From contig JAVIAB010000008.1 of the NCBI GenBank assembly GCA_032433765.1, positions 44,065,097 to 44,129,096 of the forward strand: a DNA stretch of 64,000 bases. Direction: 5' to 3'. A program made the translations under genes and the position numbers. Every line of letters begins with the position of its first letter. Position 1 is the first letter of the stretch. Below, one piece after another: positions 23,551-34,341 of this stretch. The notes below the pieces were generated by a model, which did not search any database, had not been told where the DNA came from, and saw only the letters and a program-made list of their open reading frames with translations. The DNA is from Megaustenia siamemsis (Eukaryota; Mollusca; Gastropoda; Stylommatophora; Ariophantidae).

Positions 23551-23745
23551 CTATGAGTTATTCTGCACCTCACCTCTGGTATACATGTATATCTACCATC
23601 TTTCCAGGTCAGCCTATGCTTGAGTTATTCTGCACCTCACCTCTGGTATACGTGTATATCTACCATCTTTCCAGGTCAGCCTATGACTGAGTTATTCTGC
23701 ACCTCACCTCTGGTATACATGTATATCCACCATCTTCCCAGATAT
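23551..23745. repeat. 62-67 bp tandem repeat, three copies
   Basis: Units start CCTATG near 23551, 23613 and 23680 and contain GAGTTATTCTGCACCTCACC and CATCTTTCCAGG. Intron 3 of FABP. Confidence 0.85.
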
Positions 23746-23914
23746 AAAATATGTGACCTCTTGAATATAATTTCATTTACTTTAATTGTACATTTTTATG
23801 AAGTTTTAATGATAAGAAGGAAACCTATTATTGAAATTAGCACTTTCTCTGATGATTCTCCACCTTGCCATGGTAAAGTATTTTGGGCACACACATATAC
23901 CAAGAGGAACCTCT

Positions 23915-24180
23915 GAGGCTGAGTGATTAGTGTGCTCACTGCCTGATCAGAAGAATCTTGATTTAATTCTCAGAAACAGCAGATTTTTTTGGATCGACAA
24001 GGCTCCAGGATTAACCCAGCCTTAAAAATTGGCACCAGAGATTTTTCTGAGAAGTAAAAGCAACCTGTCAAGATACTGACCACATTACTCAAAAGTGTGT
24101 CATGGCCATGGACAAATATTGTCACTAACCCCACATTCCCTACATGCCTAGCAAGGCATAGATAGAACCTTTACTTCTTT
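23915..24180 (+). mobile_element. old SINE-1 relative
   Basis: Starts CTCTGAGGCTGAGTGATTAG (A-box-like), contains AACCCAGCCTTAAAAATTGG and ACATTCCCTACATGCCTAGC, and ends CCTTTACTTC. More diverged than the other SINE-1 copies, like the ones at 18650 and 52410. Confidence 0.6.
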
Positions 24181-24600
24181 TTTTTATTTTTTTACAACTT
24201 TTTTACATACACCAAGAGCTATATCAGTGTTAACTGCTTTTTCTTATTCTATACATCCTCTTATATTCTTTCAGGTATCAGAGATGTATAAAGTTCTAGC
24301 TCTCTCTTCAGGCAGCATTGAATCTGTGGGGTCTTCATGGTTTTACCTTGCCATATTCCCTGGTTAGAGTGATCCAATGTTTTTCTTTAACTGGCTTAAC
24401 CAGAGAGCTAGCATCAAACTGGAAATGAACACAATCACTTTACTGTCAATACTAGCCATGTGAACCGCTATACTAATAATGCTTTCTGTAGAAGATTATA
24501 AAATGACTAGGAAAAATGGGAATGAAAAGGTAGAACTGCAGTAAAGATGACCATGGAAGAACTAACACAAAAAAAAATGCTACATGAACAAGATCTGCAC
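24180..24600. other. no gene identified (FABP intron 3)
   Basis: Unremarkable AT-rich sequence up to FABP exon 3. Confidence 0.4.
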
Positions 24601-24604
24601 TTAC

Positions 24605-24683
24605 ATTGAATTTGCCTTTTTGTGTCTCAATCTCTGTCTCCACATTAAGTTTGTACTTCATGCATTCTGCCTTCATTGGGGTT
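24605..24683 (-). CDS. FABP exon 3
   Basis: It starts after the acceptor ttgtacag and ends at AAT|gtaagt (phase 0). Its first base completes Lys67; it then encodes residues 68-93 (TPMKAECMKYKLNVETEIE...), the middle beta strands. The vertebrate-type FABP gene has one exon covering what is here exons 2 and 3, so this gene carries an additional or shifted intron. Intron 2 before it is 9.1 kb and contains most of the LINE A, D and E copies of the window. Confidence 0.88.
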
Positions 24684-24889
24684 CTGTACAATGAAATAAT
24701 GTATGAATCTGCATTACTCTACGGTTTGACTGATTTATATTGTCCCCTACTTGCGCAAGTGCAGGTTGGATAAATCTATGAAAGAAATAAAGAATAAAAC
24801 AGATGCATTCAAAGACAAATGCCTAAAGAAAATAATATGTATACAGTCAGGGACTAGGCAGTGGAAATTTTTCAAAATTCAAAAACATA

Positions 24890-25150
24890 GTTTCTTCATG
24901 TCTTTGCCCTATTCCGGTCTCTGGGTAATAAGATCCAATGTTTAGCCCTCTCGGAAAATCAGCGAAAAACAGGTCACATGTGCACTCATGCACGTTAAAG
25001 AACCCTTGGCAGTTAAAGTTGAAAAAAGTAGGCTAAAGATGGCTGCTGTGCAGGCAAAAGATTGTTAAGCAAATCTATCCATCCATGCTGAAGACGGATA
25101 TGTCCAGCTGAAAGGCACAGATATCGCAGCTGTGCCATAAACTGGTGACA
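24890..25150 (+). repeat. repeat R5
   Basis: Blocks AAGATCCAATGTTTAGCCCT, GCAGTTAAAGTTGAAAAAAG, GATTGTTAAGCAA, ATATGTCCAGCTGAAAGGC and ATATCGCAGCTGTGCCATAA recur at 25590-25830 (partial) and 41795-42215. Confidence 0.65.
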
Positions 25151-25589
25151 CAACACATCCACATCCATTAACAGGTGAACGCTATGAAGAAGATATACAA
25201 TGTATATGAGATATGCCCATACAATAAAGAAAATAATATCAATAATTGGGGAGAGAAAGCAGGCATACATCTGTATGTGATAAGAAGAAATAAAAGAATT
25301 GCAAAGCAAGCACTCAAATAGAAAATAACAGCAAATAAAAAAAAAGAAGCCAACCTCAAGAGAGAATGAGGTAAACACTGACAAGGGAAGCAAAAATAGA
25401 AGGCATTTACACTCTTACTAAAAGTGAAAAACTTATCCTGAACAGGTACCTATGGTGAGGTACACTGCAAGCCTTTTGTGATGTTTCATAGCACAATACA
25501 GATTTTTGATTACTCTAATTCTTTTTTGCAATCTTATTAGTTTTATTACTACTATCTTTGAAGATATTCACCAACCAGTGGACTGAAAG

Positions 25590-25830
25590 ATGTCAGTGAC
25601 CCATAACTTACAGAGAACATCAGAATCGGAGAACAACAGAGCTGATCAAGACCCTGTTTTCCCTTTCTGCAGTGCTTCTGGAAATTGACTACCCAATCTG
25701 GCTAAGTGATTGAGTAAGGATGAAGAGGGAAGGCAACAAACTACTCAAAAATCAGGTTGAAGTAGGATGTGTTGGGTTGAAAGGTGCAAATATCACAGCT
25801 TTGCTGCAAACTACAAAATAATATATATAA
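25590..25830 (+). repeat. repeat R5, partial
   Basis: Shares GGATGTGTTGGGTTGAAAGG then TGCAAATATCACAGCTTTGC with the other R5 copies and with the middle of R4. Confidence 0.5.
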
Positions 25831-25939
25831 GCCCACTTAATGTTCTTTCAAGATTGAACAATGATTAAGGGTAGTTGTTGGATGGATGCCAGACAGAAAA
25901 AAAAGGGAATTACTCATCTACAAAATTACTTATATAATA

Positions 25940-26345
25940 GATTTGATGATGATGATGATGATGCGTTCGTCCGATGATTTGAGGTATTCTAACGGATACG
26001 AACCGTAGACTTCCTCCTCGTCATCCGCCCTTAAAAGGACGTTGAGTGGACGTAGTTACGTTGTGTTGAAGTTTGCAGTGTAACACTGTGATATCTGCGC
26101 CTTTCGGCCCAACACATCCAATTTCAGCCGACGCTTTTTTGTGTACCGGGTTCGTCTTCCCACTTCGATCCCTGCTCGCTTGGCCAGACTAGACAGGTTA
26201 GTCTGTTTCTAGAGGCACCACGAAGAGGTGTAGCAGGGTCTGGATGGTTCTGGTTCACCGATCCTGGCGCAAGCCATCAGTTATGAGTCACTGACGACTT
26301 CCAGCTCTGGTGCTGGGTGGGGCGCGCCTTCGCCTCCATATAATA
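25940..26345 (+). repeat. repeat R4, better-preserved copy
   Basis: Begins after a (GAT)n run (25946-25963) with GCGTTCGTCCGATGATTTGA. It contains GTCATCCGCCCTTAAAAGGA, ATATCTGCGCCTTTCGGCCC, GACTAGACAGGTTAGTCTGT, and ends CGCCTTCGCCTCCATATAAT. About 380 bp, no reading frame; possibly a SINE, but no clear pol III boxes. Confidence 0.65.
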
Positions 26346-26616
26346 GATTTCATTTCTTATATTTCCTCCTTGAGAAATTTTTCATTTCTTGCCACCATTT
26401 TACTTCTTTTCACTCTGCATATTGAAAGAATTTTACTGACTTTGTGTTCCTTCTCAACCAAAGCCCTGATGGCAATCATTTTCTTTGCTGACAGAGATGG
26501 CTATTTTTATAGTCATCCTTCTCAGCATCTTCATCAGTAAACATTTTTCCTAATAACTGTAGCAGCAACTTCACCACATTCCTCATCATTATGTCCTAAC
26601 TTAAATTAATCTCTTG

Positions 26617-26884
26617 GGAGCTGCGATAGCTCAGTGGTTAGTGAACTGGACTACAAAGGACAAAAGGTAGGCTTCGATCCCAACCGACGGCTTCTGGGTT
26701 CACCCAGCCTTAAATGGGTACCAGATTTTTTTCTGGGAAAGTAAAGTGGCACGGGCGTAATACCGACTACATCACCCCAAAAATCATGTGCCGAAGGTCT
26801 GTAAAATTTATGGTCACTAACACCATATTCCCTATACTTCACTTGGCGTGACGGGGGTACTTTACTCTCTTTTTTTTTTTTAAA
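26617..26884 (+). mobile_element. SINE-1, full length
   Basis: Between TAATCTCTTG (26607-26616 and 26885-26894). A box TAGCTCAGTGGTTA, B box GGCTTCGATCC, body with TGGGTTCACCCAGCCTTAAA, and a tail of TACTTTACTC plus a T run. Confidence 0.92.
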
Positions 26885-27054
26885 TAATCTCTTGTATCTA
26901 TTGTACTTTCAACATTTTTCTCTTGAACAATAGCTTTATTTCACAGTTTCTCCAGATCTTTAGACTACGTTTCAGATTGCTCTGGCAACAAACACTGTTC
27001 CAGTTTTAAATGCCCTCTAGGTTTTCTGATTATAGATCATCTTGATGCACAATC

Positions 27055-27840
27055 ATCTAGCTGCTGATGTTACAGTTTTAATCGCTAAAAGTGAAAATGA
27101 GTTACAAGAAATGTTAGACATTATAGTGAAGGAAAGCAAAAATAATGGACTCAGCCATAATACTAAAAAGACAGAAGTGATGGTAACAACAAAGAAAAAG
27201 ACATCACATCAGTGCTAAATAAAGACATGTGGAACAATATTAAAACAGGTAAATGAATTTAAATATTTGGGAACTTTGTTAACCTCAGATGGTAGATATA
27301 CAACAGAGGTGAGATGCAGAATGGCTCAGGCAAAAGCAGCTTTCCAAAAAATGAGGAAGATACTGTGCAATCCATTTTTGACAATAGAAACAAGAAAAAG
27401 AGTTTTTAAATGTTATATAGAGCTTATCTTAATATATGTATGTGAATCATGAACAATAGGACAACAGACAAGTAAAACACTGGAGGCTGTAGAAATGTGG
27501 TTATACATTAGAATGTTGAGAATACCATGGACAGATAAGAAGAGTAATGAAAATGTTTTCAAAGAGACCAAAGCAAAAAGAGAGCTAATATCCAATATTA
27601 GGAAAAAAAACAATCATCTTTTTTTGACCATGTTATGAGAAGGGAACATCTGGAATATATTGTAACAACTGGGAAAATTGAGGGACAAAGAGATAGAGGG
27701 AAGCAAAGAGAAAAGATACTAGACAGCTTAAAAGAATGGCTTGGCAGAAGATTAACACATTAAATCATAAATAACTCGTGTGATCGAAAGTTGTGGAGAG
27801 ACATGATCCCCTATGCCAGCCAGCATGGTATTTGATGATG
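27055..27840 (+). mobile_element. LINE A, 5'-truncated
   Basis: Starts just after the catalytic YADD region (ADVTVLIAKSENELQEML), then KNNGLSHNTKKTEVMVT, ILKQVNEFKYLGTLLTSDGR, VRCRMAQAKAAFQKMRKIL, an in-frame stop after CES, and decayed HVMRR and RQREK regions. The end is LWRDMI-like with the TGATGATG tail. Several stops and frameshifts. In FABP intron 2. Confidence 0.85.
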
Positions 27841-28074
27841 AGAAGCACAACTGTGGCTCCAGATAATTGCTCTAAATCGTGTCGTCCTGCTTTAAGTGAT
27901 TGATTTCTATCTTGTGTAGGCATCACCTAGGAATTGTTTTACTGCATTATCTAACTTATGGTTTAAGATGACTCTAAAAAAGAGTTATATTGGGTTAACA
28001 TTCTCACTATGTTAAACAATGTGCTCAAATATCTTTACAAGATGGGAATCATTATTTTGAAATTGATCTACTCC

Positions 28075-29110
28075 TGATAATCATCCTGCATTGTACCATG
28101 ACTGGGTATCAAGTTGGACTTACTCCAATGCATCATCTAACATATTGTATCCAGTGCATAGTGCATACTGTATCAAGTATGGATTGCTCCAGTGCTTTAT
28201 CTAAAATAATGTATCAAGTAGGAATTTTTTCAGTGTATCACCCAACATAATGTATAAGTATGAATTGCTCTGGTACATCATCTAAAATAAAATATCAAGT
28301 ATGAATTGCTCTGGTTCATCATCTAAAATAAAATATCAAGTATGAATTGCTCTGGTTCATCATCTAAAATAAAATATCAAGTAGGAATTGCTCTGGTGCA
28401 TCATCTAAAATAATGTATCAAGTAGAAATTGCTCTGGTGCATCATCTAAAATAATGTATCAAGTAGAAATTGCTCTGGTTCATCTAAAATAATGTATGAA
28501 ATCAAAAATAATGTATCAAGTAGAATTGCTCTGGTCTAATCATCTATTGACTCTGATAAAATACATCTAATGAATATGATATCAAGCTCTGGTTCAAGCA
28601 TCTAATTGCTGCTATCAATGTAGAATATGAAATGCTCTGGTGCATCATCTAAAATAATGTATAAGTATGAATTGCTCTGGTACATCATCTAAAATAAAAT
28701 ATCAAGTATGAATTGCTCTGGTTCATCATCTAAAATAATGTATCAAGTAGAAATGGCTCTGGAACATCATCTAAAATAATGTATCAAGTAGAAATTGCTC
28801 TGGTACATCATCTAAAATAATGTATCAAGTAGGAATTACTCTGGTGCATCATCTAACATAATGTATCAGGTAGGAATTGCTTTGATGCATCATCTAACAT
28901 AATGTATCAAGTAAAATTGCTCTGGTGCATCATCTAACATAATGTATCAAGTAGGAATTGCTTTGATACATCATCTAACATAATGTATCAAGTAGGAATT
29001 GCTTTGATACATCATCTAACATAATGTATCAAGTAAAATTGCTCTGGTGCATCATCTAACATAATGTATCTAGGAGGAATTGCTCTGGTGCATCATCTAA
29101 AATAATGTTT
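28075..29110. repeat. 41-bp minisatellite
   Basis: About 25 copies of a unit of the type AATTGCTCTGGTGCATCATC then TAAAATAATGTATCAAGTAGG. Subvariants cluster (TAAAATAAAAT near 28300, TAACATAATGT after 28850), and 28490-28630 is scrambled. Leftover units at 29218-29262 and 29420-29437 and after 32883 show that it was longer before LINE D and LINE E inserted. Confidence 0.92.
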
Positions 29111-29111
29111 A

Positions 29112-29215
29112 TCCTGTGCAAGGTCTGATACTTGATAGTAAAGATTGTTGGACATGGAGAGCCGAGAATTTCTGTCTTAGGTGTTGTCTTCAGCTTGAGA
29201 GGGCAATAGATAGAT
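29112..29215 (+). mobile_element. SINE-2 copy
   Basis: TGTGCAAGGTCTGATACTTG ... TTCAGCTTGAGAGGGCAATA, then GATAGATA; the same layout as 39278-39368. Embedded in the 41-bp minisatellite. Confidence 0.65.
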
Positions 29216-29261
29216 ATATCATCTAACATATTATATTAAGTATTGCTCTAATGCATCATCT

Positions 29262-29410
29262 CGTCTTTTTTATTCCTCCTTCCAACTTTCTGTGGAGCAT
29301 AGGTCTTCTGCAAACACTTTCCGTGCTGTCCTGTTTCTTGCCATTCTCTTAAGATCTTTCCAGGTCTTCCTTGTTCTCTTTTTCTTTGCTTCCTCCTGTT
29401 TTCTCGAAGT
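29262..29410 (-). mobile_element. LINE D 3' fragment
   Basis: Minus strand: RTRKTWKDLKRMARNRTARK, VFAEDLCSTESWKEE. Lies in the minisatellite just ahead of LINE E. Confidence 0.8.
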
Positions 29411-29449
29411 ATATTTAAATGAATCATCTAACATAATTGACGAAAGCGA

Positions 29450-31530
29450 CGACATGTTAGTGATGGGAGATTTTAATGGAAGGCTTGGGAAACGCAACAT
29501 CGAGAACAGTGATATCATAGGACCCTTTGGCGATAAAACAGCTGAAATAAACGAAAATAGAAGCAGACTGCTGGAACTATGCAATCAAAATGATTTATTT
29601 ATCACCAACACATTCTTCAAACACTGAGAGTCGCAAGTATACACCTGGTACAAATGGAATGACACAACATGCAGAAGCTAGATAGATTTTATACTAACAA
29701 GACAACAGAACAAGAAAAGAGTAACCGACAGTAGAGCAATCCCAAATATTACAGATGACACGGATCACAAGATGGTTATGATCACACTAAGACAGCCAAA
29801 AATAAAGAGAATATACGAAAACAAACAAAAGAAGCGAAAAGAACAGACAATAAAAATAAAACAATTTAAAGATCAAGAAACAAGGAAAACCCTAGAAGAA
29901 AAACTAACAGAGGAATTCAAGAAACTCCCTAACGAAGTATGCACAGTAGAAGAAGAGTGGAAACAATTTAAGGAAACAGTAATCAACATCTCTAAAACAG
30001 TTTGTGGAACGAAGATAAGAACAAGAGAAGGGAAAAAGAGCACTCCGTTACAATCAGAGAAGCAATTAATGAAAAGAAGAAAATGTTTAAAAATTGGAGG
30101 GAGAACAAGAACCAAGAAAAATATGCCTTAGTTCGAAAAAGAGTTAAAATTTTGATCAAAGAAGCTAAGCAAAAGAATTGGACAGAATTTGGACAAAACA
30201 TGAGCAGGGACTTCAAGACAGCCACAAGAGATTTCCACAAAGCAGTAAAAGCCACAAGAGTGAGAAAAGAAAACCATGATCCTACTGAGCTGATAAATGA
30301 CAAAGACGGACAGCCAATATCAAATAACCAATGTATGCAACAGAGATGGAAAGAATATTTTGAAGACCTGTTAAACATACCAACTACCAATCAGACAACA
30401 AAAACCATGCTAGAACTCACAAATACTGAACCCAACATCATAAATGAGGAAATCGAAGAAGTAATCAAATATGCACCAAGAAATAAAGCACAGGGGATAG
30501 ATAACATACCAATAGAAATAATTGCAGCAGCAGGAGAAACAGGAGTGCAATGGCTGCACAGAATATTTAATGCAGCATGGCACCAACAACAAGCCCCAGA
30601 AGACTGGCAACAGGCAATCATCATACCAATATGGAAAAAGAAAGGTAGCAAAAGAGACTGCAATCAATATAGAGGTATATCTCTTCTCAGCCATGTAGGA
30701 AAGCTATACGCCAAAATCTTGGAAAAAAGGCTGAGACCAATAATAGAACTACAGTTAAGCGATTCTCAAATGGGGTTCTGAAAAAACAGAGGATGTAATG
30801 ATGCACTATTCACATTAAAACAGCTTGAAGAAAAAATGACAGAACGCAATCAAAACTTATACATAGCCTTCATTAACCAGGAAAAAGCATTCGACAGAGT
30901 AAACAGAGAACAACTGTGGTAGATACTAACAACATACGGAGTAAGCCAACATCTAACTAACCTTATTAAAAGTCTCTACATCAACAGCAGCTGCAGGGTC
31001 AGAACAGCAGCAGGCTACACAGACCACTTTGAAGTTAGATCAGGTGTAAGACAGGGGTGCGTACTATCCCCCCTACTATTTATTACATACATGGACCATA
31101 TATGCAAGCTAGTCAACCCATCAGAGACAGAGGAGATCAATAAGCTTTTATTTGCAGATGACCAGGCACTAATACATGAAACAATAGAAGACCTACAAGA
31201 ACACTTAAACAAACTCAACATTTCAGGCACAAAATGCAACATGAAAATCAACATCAACAAAACAGAAGTCATGAATGTCGCCAAAAATAAACAGAACATC
31301 AACATAACTGTAGAAGGCAGACAACTAAAACAAGTAGAGGAATTCAAATACCTAGGAAATCTAACGACAAACGATACTTCTCAAACAGCAGAGATAGAAT
31401 CAAGATGCAACAAAGCTTGTCAAATCATTGGACAGTTATCACCACTATTGTCCAACAAGGAAATAACTCTGGAGGCAAAACGAGCACTATACAATCTTCA
31501 TCCCAACGTTGTGCTACCAATGCCAGACCT
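29450..31530 (+). pseudogene. LINE E endonuclease/reverse transcriptase, broken
   Basis: Translated pieces in order: endonuclease end (GDFNG, NTFF, then IDFILT and the DTDHKMVM His block), a basic region, then RT blocks: NKAQGIDNIPIEIIAAAGET, IIIPIWKKKGSKRDCNQYRG, MGF, then a stop (30779); IAFINQEKAFDRVNREQLW then a stop (about 30920); VRSGVRQGCVLSPLLFITYM; LLFADDQALI with the catalytic D-D pair; EEFKYLGNLTTNDTSQTAEI. The catalytic residues remain, so decay is by nonsense and frameshift. The C-terminal continuation is at 32525-32880. Confidence 0.88.
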
Positions 31531-31568
31531 GGACCCTAGATGCAAGAACAATAAGAAAAATAACCTCT

Positions 31569-32513
31569 CATCATCATGTACCCTGCCGGTTGGCGTAGGC
31601 GATCATGTCCCTCCACAATCTTCTATCTACAGTGCATCATATCAGTTCTGTTGTTGAATGTTTTCCATGCCATGACACCAAGCTATCCAGTATTTTCTCT
31701 CTTTGTCGTCTGCGATCTCTCCTTCCTTTTATTTTGCCAGTTGTAACCAAGTATTCCAACTTTCCTCTTCTCATGATGTGCCCGAAAAATGTTGATTGCT
31801 TCTTTCTGATGTTTTTTTAAGAGCTCCCTTTTTGTGTTGGCCTCTTTGAGAACTTCCTCATTGGTCTTTTTATCTGTCCAGGGAACTTTCAACATTCTTC
31901 TGAGAAATCCCATCTCTGTGGCCTCTAATCGTCTTTTCATTTGTTTGTCTACTGTCCATGATTCGTTTCCATAGGTCAGAATTGGTTCTATATAGCACCG
32001 ATGAACTCTCTTTCTCATTTTTATTGACAAAGATTTGTTGCATAAGATATTTTTCATTTTCTGAAATGCTATTTTGGCCTGAGCTATTCTGCTTTTTATT
32101 TCTGTGGTGCATCTCCCATCTGATGTTATTATTGTGCCCAAGTATTTGAAACATTGTACTTGTTTCAGGTTTGTAAATAGAAGGTTGTGATTTGACATGA
32201 TTATTCCAGGCAATTTAAGAAGGTAGTTTGCCATTCCTTTCCTTCTTGGCAGTGACTGTACTAGTCGGAGATCGCAGCAATTGTCTCGATACATGAGATC
32301 CTCTGCCTGCCATCGTGGTGTGGGGACCATAACCGGCACTACTTGTTGGCTGCTCCCGCAACACCATCCACCACCTGCTCCAATGGCTTCACATAACCCT
32401 GATAGGGGGGCTAAACGGGAGCTTCATCTTGCCCAGGGGTGTCCCGAAGACTAGCAGAGGAAAGGAGACGTCTTACTCCTCCTTTGGTAGGGCAGAACTC
32501 TACCCCGCTAACC
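31569..32513 (-). mobile_element. LINE B-derived insertion with a foreign 5' segment
   Basis: TSD AAATAACCTCT at 31558-31568 and 32514-32524. Minus strand, from the 3' end: (ATG)n tail, LINE B C-terminal frame (FKYLGTIITSDGRCTTEIKS, LTYGNESWTVDKQMKRRLEA, RRMLKVPWTDKKTNEEVLKE), as far as about 32190. The remaining about 320 bp (32190-32513) is a GC-richer segment found in no other LINE B copy here, containing CTGGGCAAGATGAAGCTCCC and GATCTCATGTATCGAGACAA. It could be the LINE's own 5' leader joined by internal deletion, or a template switch. Confidence 0.85.
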
Positions 32514-32524
32514 TCAAATAACCT

Positions 32525-32882
32525 CTACAAAGATGAAATGTGTTAGACGAATGGCAGGAAACAGTCTGAGAGATAAGATCAGAAATGAAGAACTGAGAAA
32601 AAATCTAGGAATAGCCCCAGCCATAGAATATATAAGGAAAAAAACAGATAAAATGGTTTGGCCACGTGACAAGGCAGAAAGAACAAAACACAACACAACG
32701 AGCCCTCAACAAACGTTGTGAGAACACCAGACCCAAGGGTCGATCACGAAAAAGATGGGTTGATGGAATATTAGAAGCACTAGGGAACATAACAGCAGCA
32801 GAGACGAACAGAAGAGCAAAAGACCGCAAATTATATCTCCCCTCGACGCTGAAAGGCAGATAAGGAAGGAAAGAAGAAGAAG
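32525..32882 (+). pseudogene. LINE E C-terminal region
   Basis: MKCVRRMAGNSLRDKIRNEE, LRKNLGIAPAIEYIRKK, then shifted frames encoding KMVWPRDKAER / TRQKEQNTTQRALNKRCEN and RSRKRWVDGILEALGNITAA, ending STLKGR and a GGAAAGAAGAAGA tail. Fragments of the same region occur at 23085, 36115 and 55471. Confidence 0.85.
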
Positions 32883-32954
32883 ATCTAACATAATGTAATT
32901 GGCAGATAACTATCATCATACCAAACATTATGCATAAACATCATGTAAAAGTAA

Positions 32955-33545
32955 AAAAAAAGAAAAAGTAAAGGTTCCCAGCACACCTTGCTAGACGTAT
33001 GGGGAATATGGTGTTAGTGACCACATTTTTACCAATGTTTAAATCAGTCCTATTATATGGCTGTGAAACATGGAGAACAACAACACTGACAACCATGAAG
33101 ATACAGACTTTCATTAATGGATGCTTACGCAGAATAAAAGGATGGAAATGGCAGGACAAAATCACTAACATAGAATTATGGAAATGTACCAGTCAAATAC
33201 CAGTGGATAAAGTAATACAGCAAAGACGATGGCGCTTGATATGACACACACTGCGGAAGCCAACTGAGAGTATTACACAACAGGCCCTTTTTTGGAATCC
33301 CCAGGGGAAAAGACAAAGAGGAATACAAAGAATTCTTGGAGAAGACAGATAGAAGCAGAGATGAAGATGATGGGGAAGACATGGAATGATCTTAAAAGAA
33401 TGGCAAGAAACAGAATGACTTGGAAAGTGTTTGTTGAAGACCTATGCTTCACAGGGAGCTGAAAGGTAGAAGAAGAAGACCACATTTTTCTATGACCACG
33501 GCACATTTTTGGGTGATCAAAAAGCGAGCACACTAACCTCTTAGA
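32955..33545 (-). mobile_element. old SINE-1 relative, split by LINE D
   Basis: 32960-33030 (GTAAAGGTTCCCAGCACACC...GGGGAATATGGTGTTAGTG) is the 3' end and 33490-33545 (...AGCGAGCACACTAACCTCTT) the promoter end of one old SINE on the minus strand. LINE D lies between. Confidence 0.65.
33031..33477 (+). mobile_element. LINE D 3' fragment
   Basis: Inserted between GACCACATTTTT (33019-33030 and 33478-33489). It encodes VLLYGCETWRTTTLTTMKIQ, RRIKGWKWQDKITNIELWKC, IQQRRWRLI, a stop, then ALFWNPQGKRQRGIQRILGE in a shifted frame; tail AGAAGAAGAAG. Confidence 0.9.
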
Positions 33546-33549
33546 CACT

Positions 33550-34320
33550 GAGACTACCATAAACATCATGGCTCAGATGTAAAACCATGGAAACATACAA
33601 GATGATTTTTAAGACCTATATTCAAGCACACATTGAATCAAAATGCTATGAATAGGTCAACTGTTCTTTAATTCTTGTTGCAAGCATTTTTACTCACTTT
33701 TATTCAGCAACAATATGCAATGAAAATTATAAATACGACATTACAAAATAATGTCTTACTTGAAGCTGATCTGAATGTCTATACCATTTATGAGGATTTC
33801 TACTTCTGGACTTGCCTGGCTTGCTAATTTCCGCAGAAAAAAGTTTAGACCTAAAAATGAAATCAAATTTGTACTAAAAAATTAGACTGGGCAAAATGTA
33901 AGAAACTGGATGAGGGCTAAACTTAATGATAATGTTACTTTAAAGAAATTAGTTCATTCAATACCAAAACTAAACTAAATTTTACTCATTTCTGTTACTC
34001 CATCTATAAAATAGGTCAACAGATGAAATGATAAAAAAAAGCACCTAATCACACTCTGGATGTAGCATATAACGAAAATGGTGTTCATGCCCATATCTTT
34101 TTGACCATCAGTATATTATTAAATAAAATTGAGACATTTTGTTGTTGCCCCAAAAAACATAAGGCATATCAGCCATAGACTGCCTTTATTGGTCCGTGGC
34201 CATAGGTCTGACAGGGATTTATATAAACAAAGTTGATAAAAATTGCAAATGATAACCAATTTAAAATCATTTACTGTGAAAACATTCTTTTTGGTGATTA
34301 TTTGGAACTATTAATGATCA
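33550..34320. other. FABP intron DNA around exon 2; nothing else
   Basis: Apart from exon 2, AT-rich with no recognised element. Confidence 0.4.
33760..33850 (-). CDS. FABP exon 2
   Basis: It begins after the acceptor tttttag and ends at the donor AA|gtaaga (phase 2). It encodes residues 37-66 and two bases of Lys67: the second portal helix (LNFFLRKLASQA) and the following beta strands (PEVEILINGIDIQISF). This fits the FABP pattern in which the helical lid is followed by a strand carrying N-G. It is too short to stand out as an open frame; it is supported by splice sites, phase continuity with exon 1, and family fit. Confidence 0.88.
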
Positions 34321-34341
34321 ATATAATCAATAATTTAAAAA

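Larger units (their letters stand above)
29438..32882 (+). mobile_element. LINE E, endonuclease to 3' end, with nested LINE B
   Basis: Bounded by ATCTAACATAAT (29426-29437 and 32883-32894), so it inserted into the 41-bp minisatellite. LINE E sequence is 29438-31568 plus 32525-32882, separated by a LINE B-derived insertion. It carries the C-terminal part of the endonuclease (MLVMGDFNGRLGKR; DFILTRQQ; TDHKMVMITL), a basic linker, RT and C-terminal region, ending AGGAAAGAAGAAGA. It is the most complete LINE here but has stops and the insertion. Confidence 0.9.

Noticed and set aside
28075..29110. Regularly spaced direct repeats resembling a CRISPR array
   Set aside because: The whole 41-bp unit is repeated, with no unique spacers; no cas genes; the setting is clearly eukaryotic (spliced genes, SINEs). 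It is a minisatellite.
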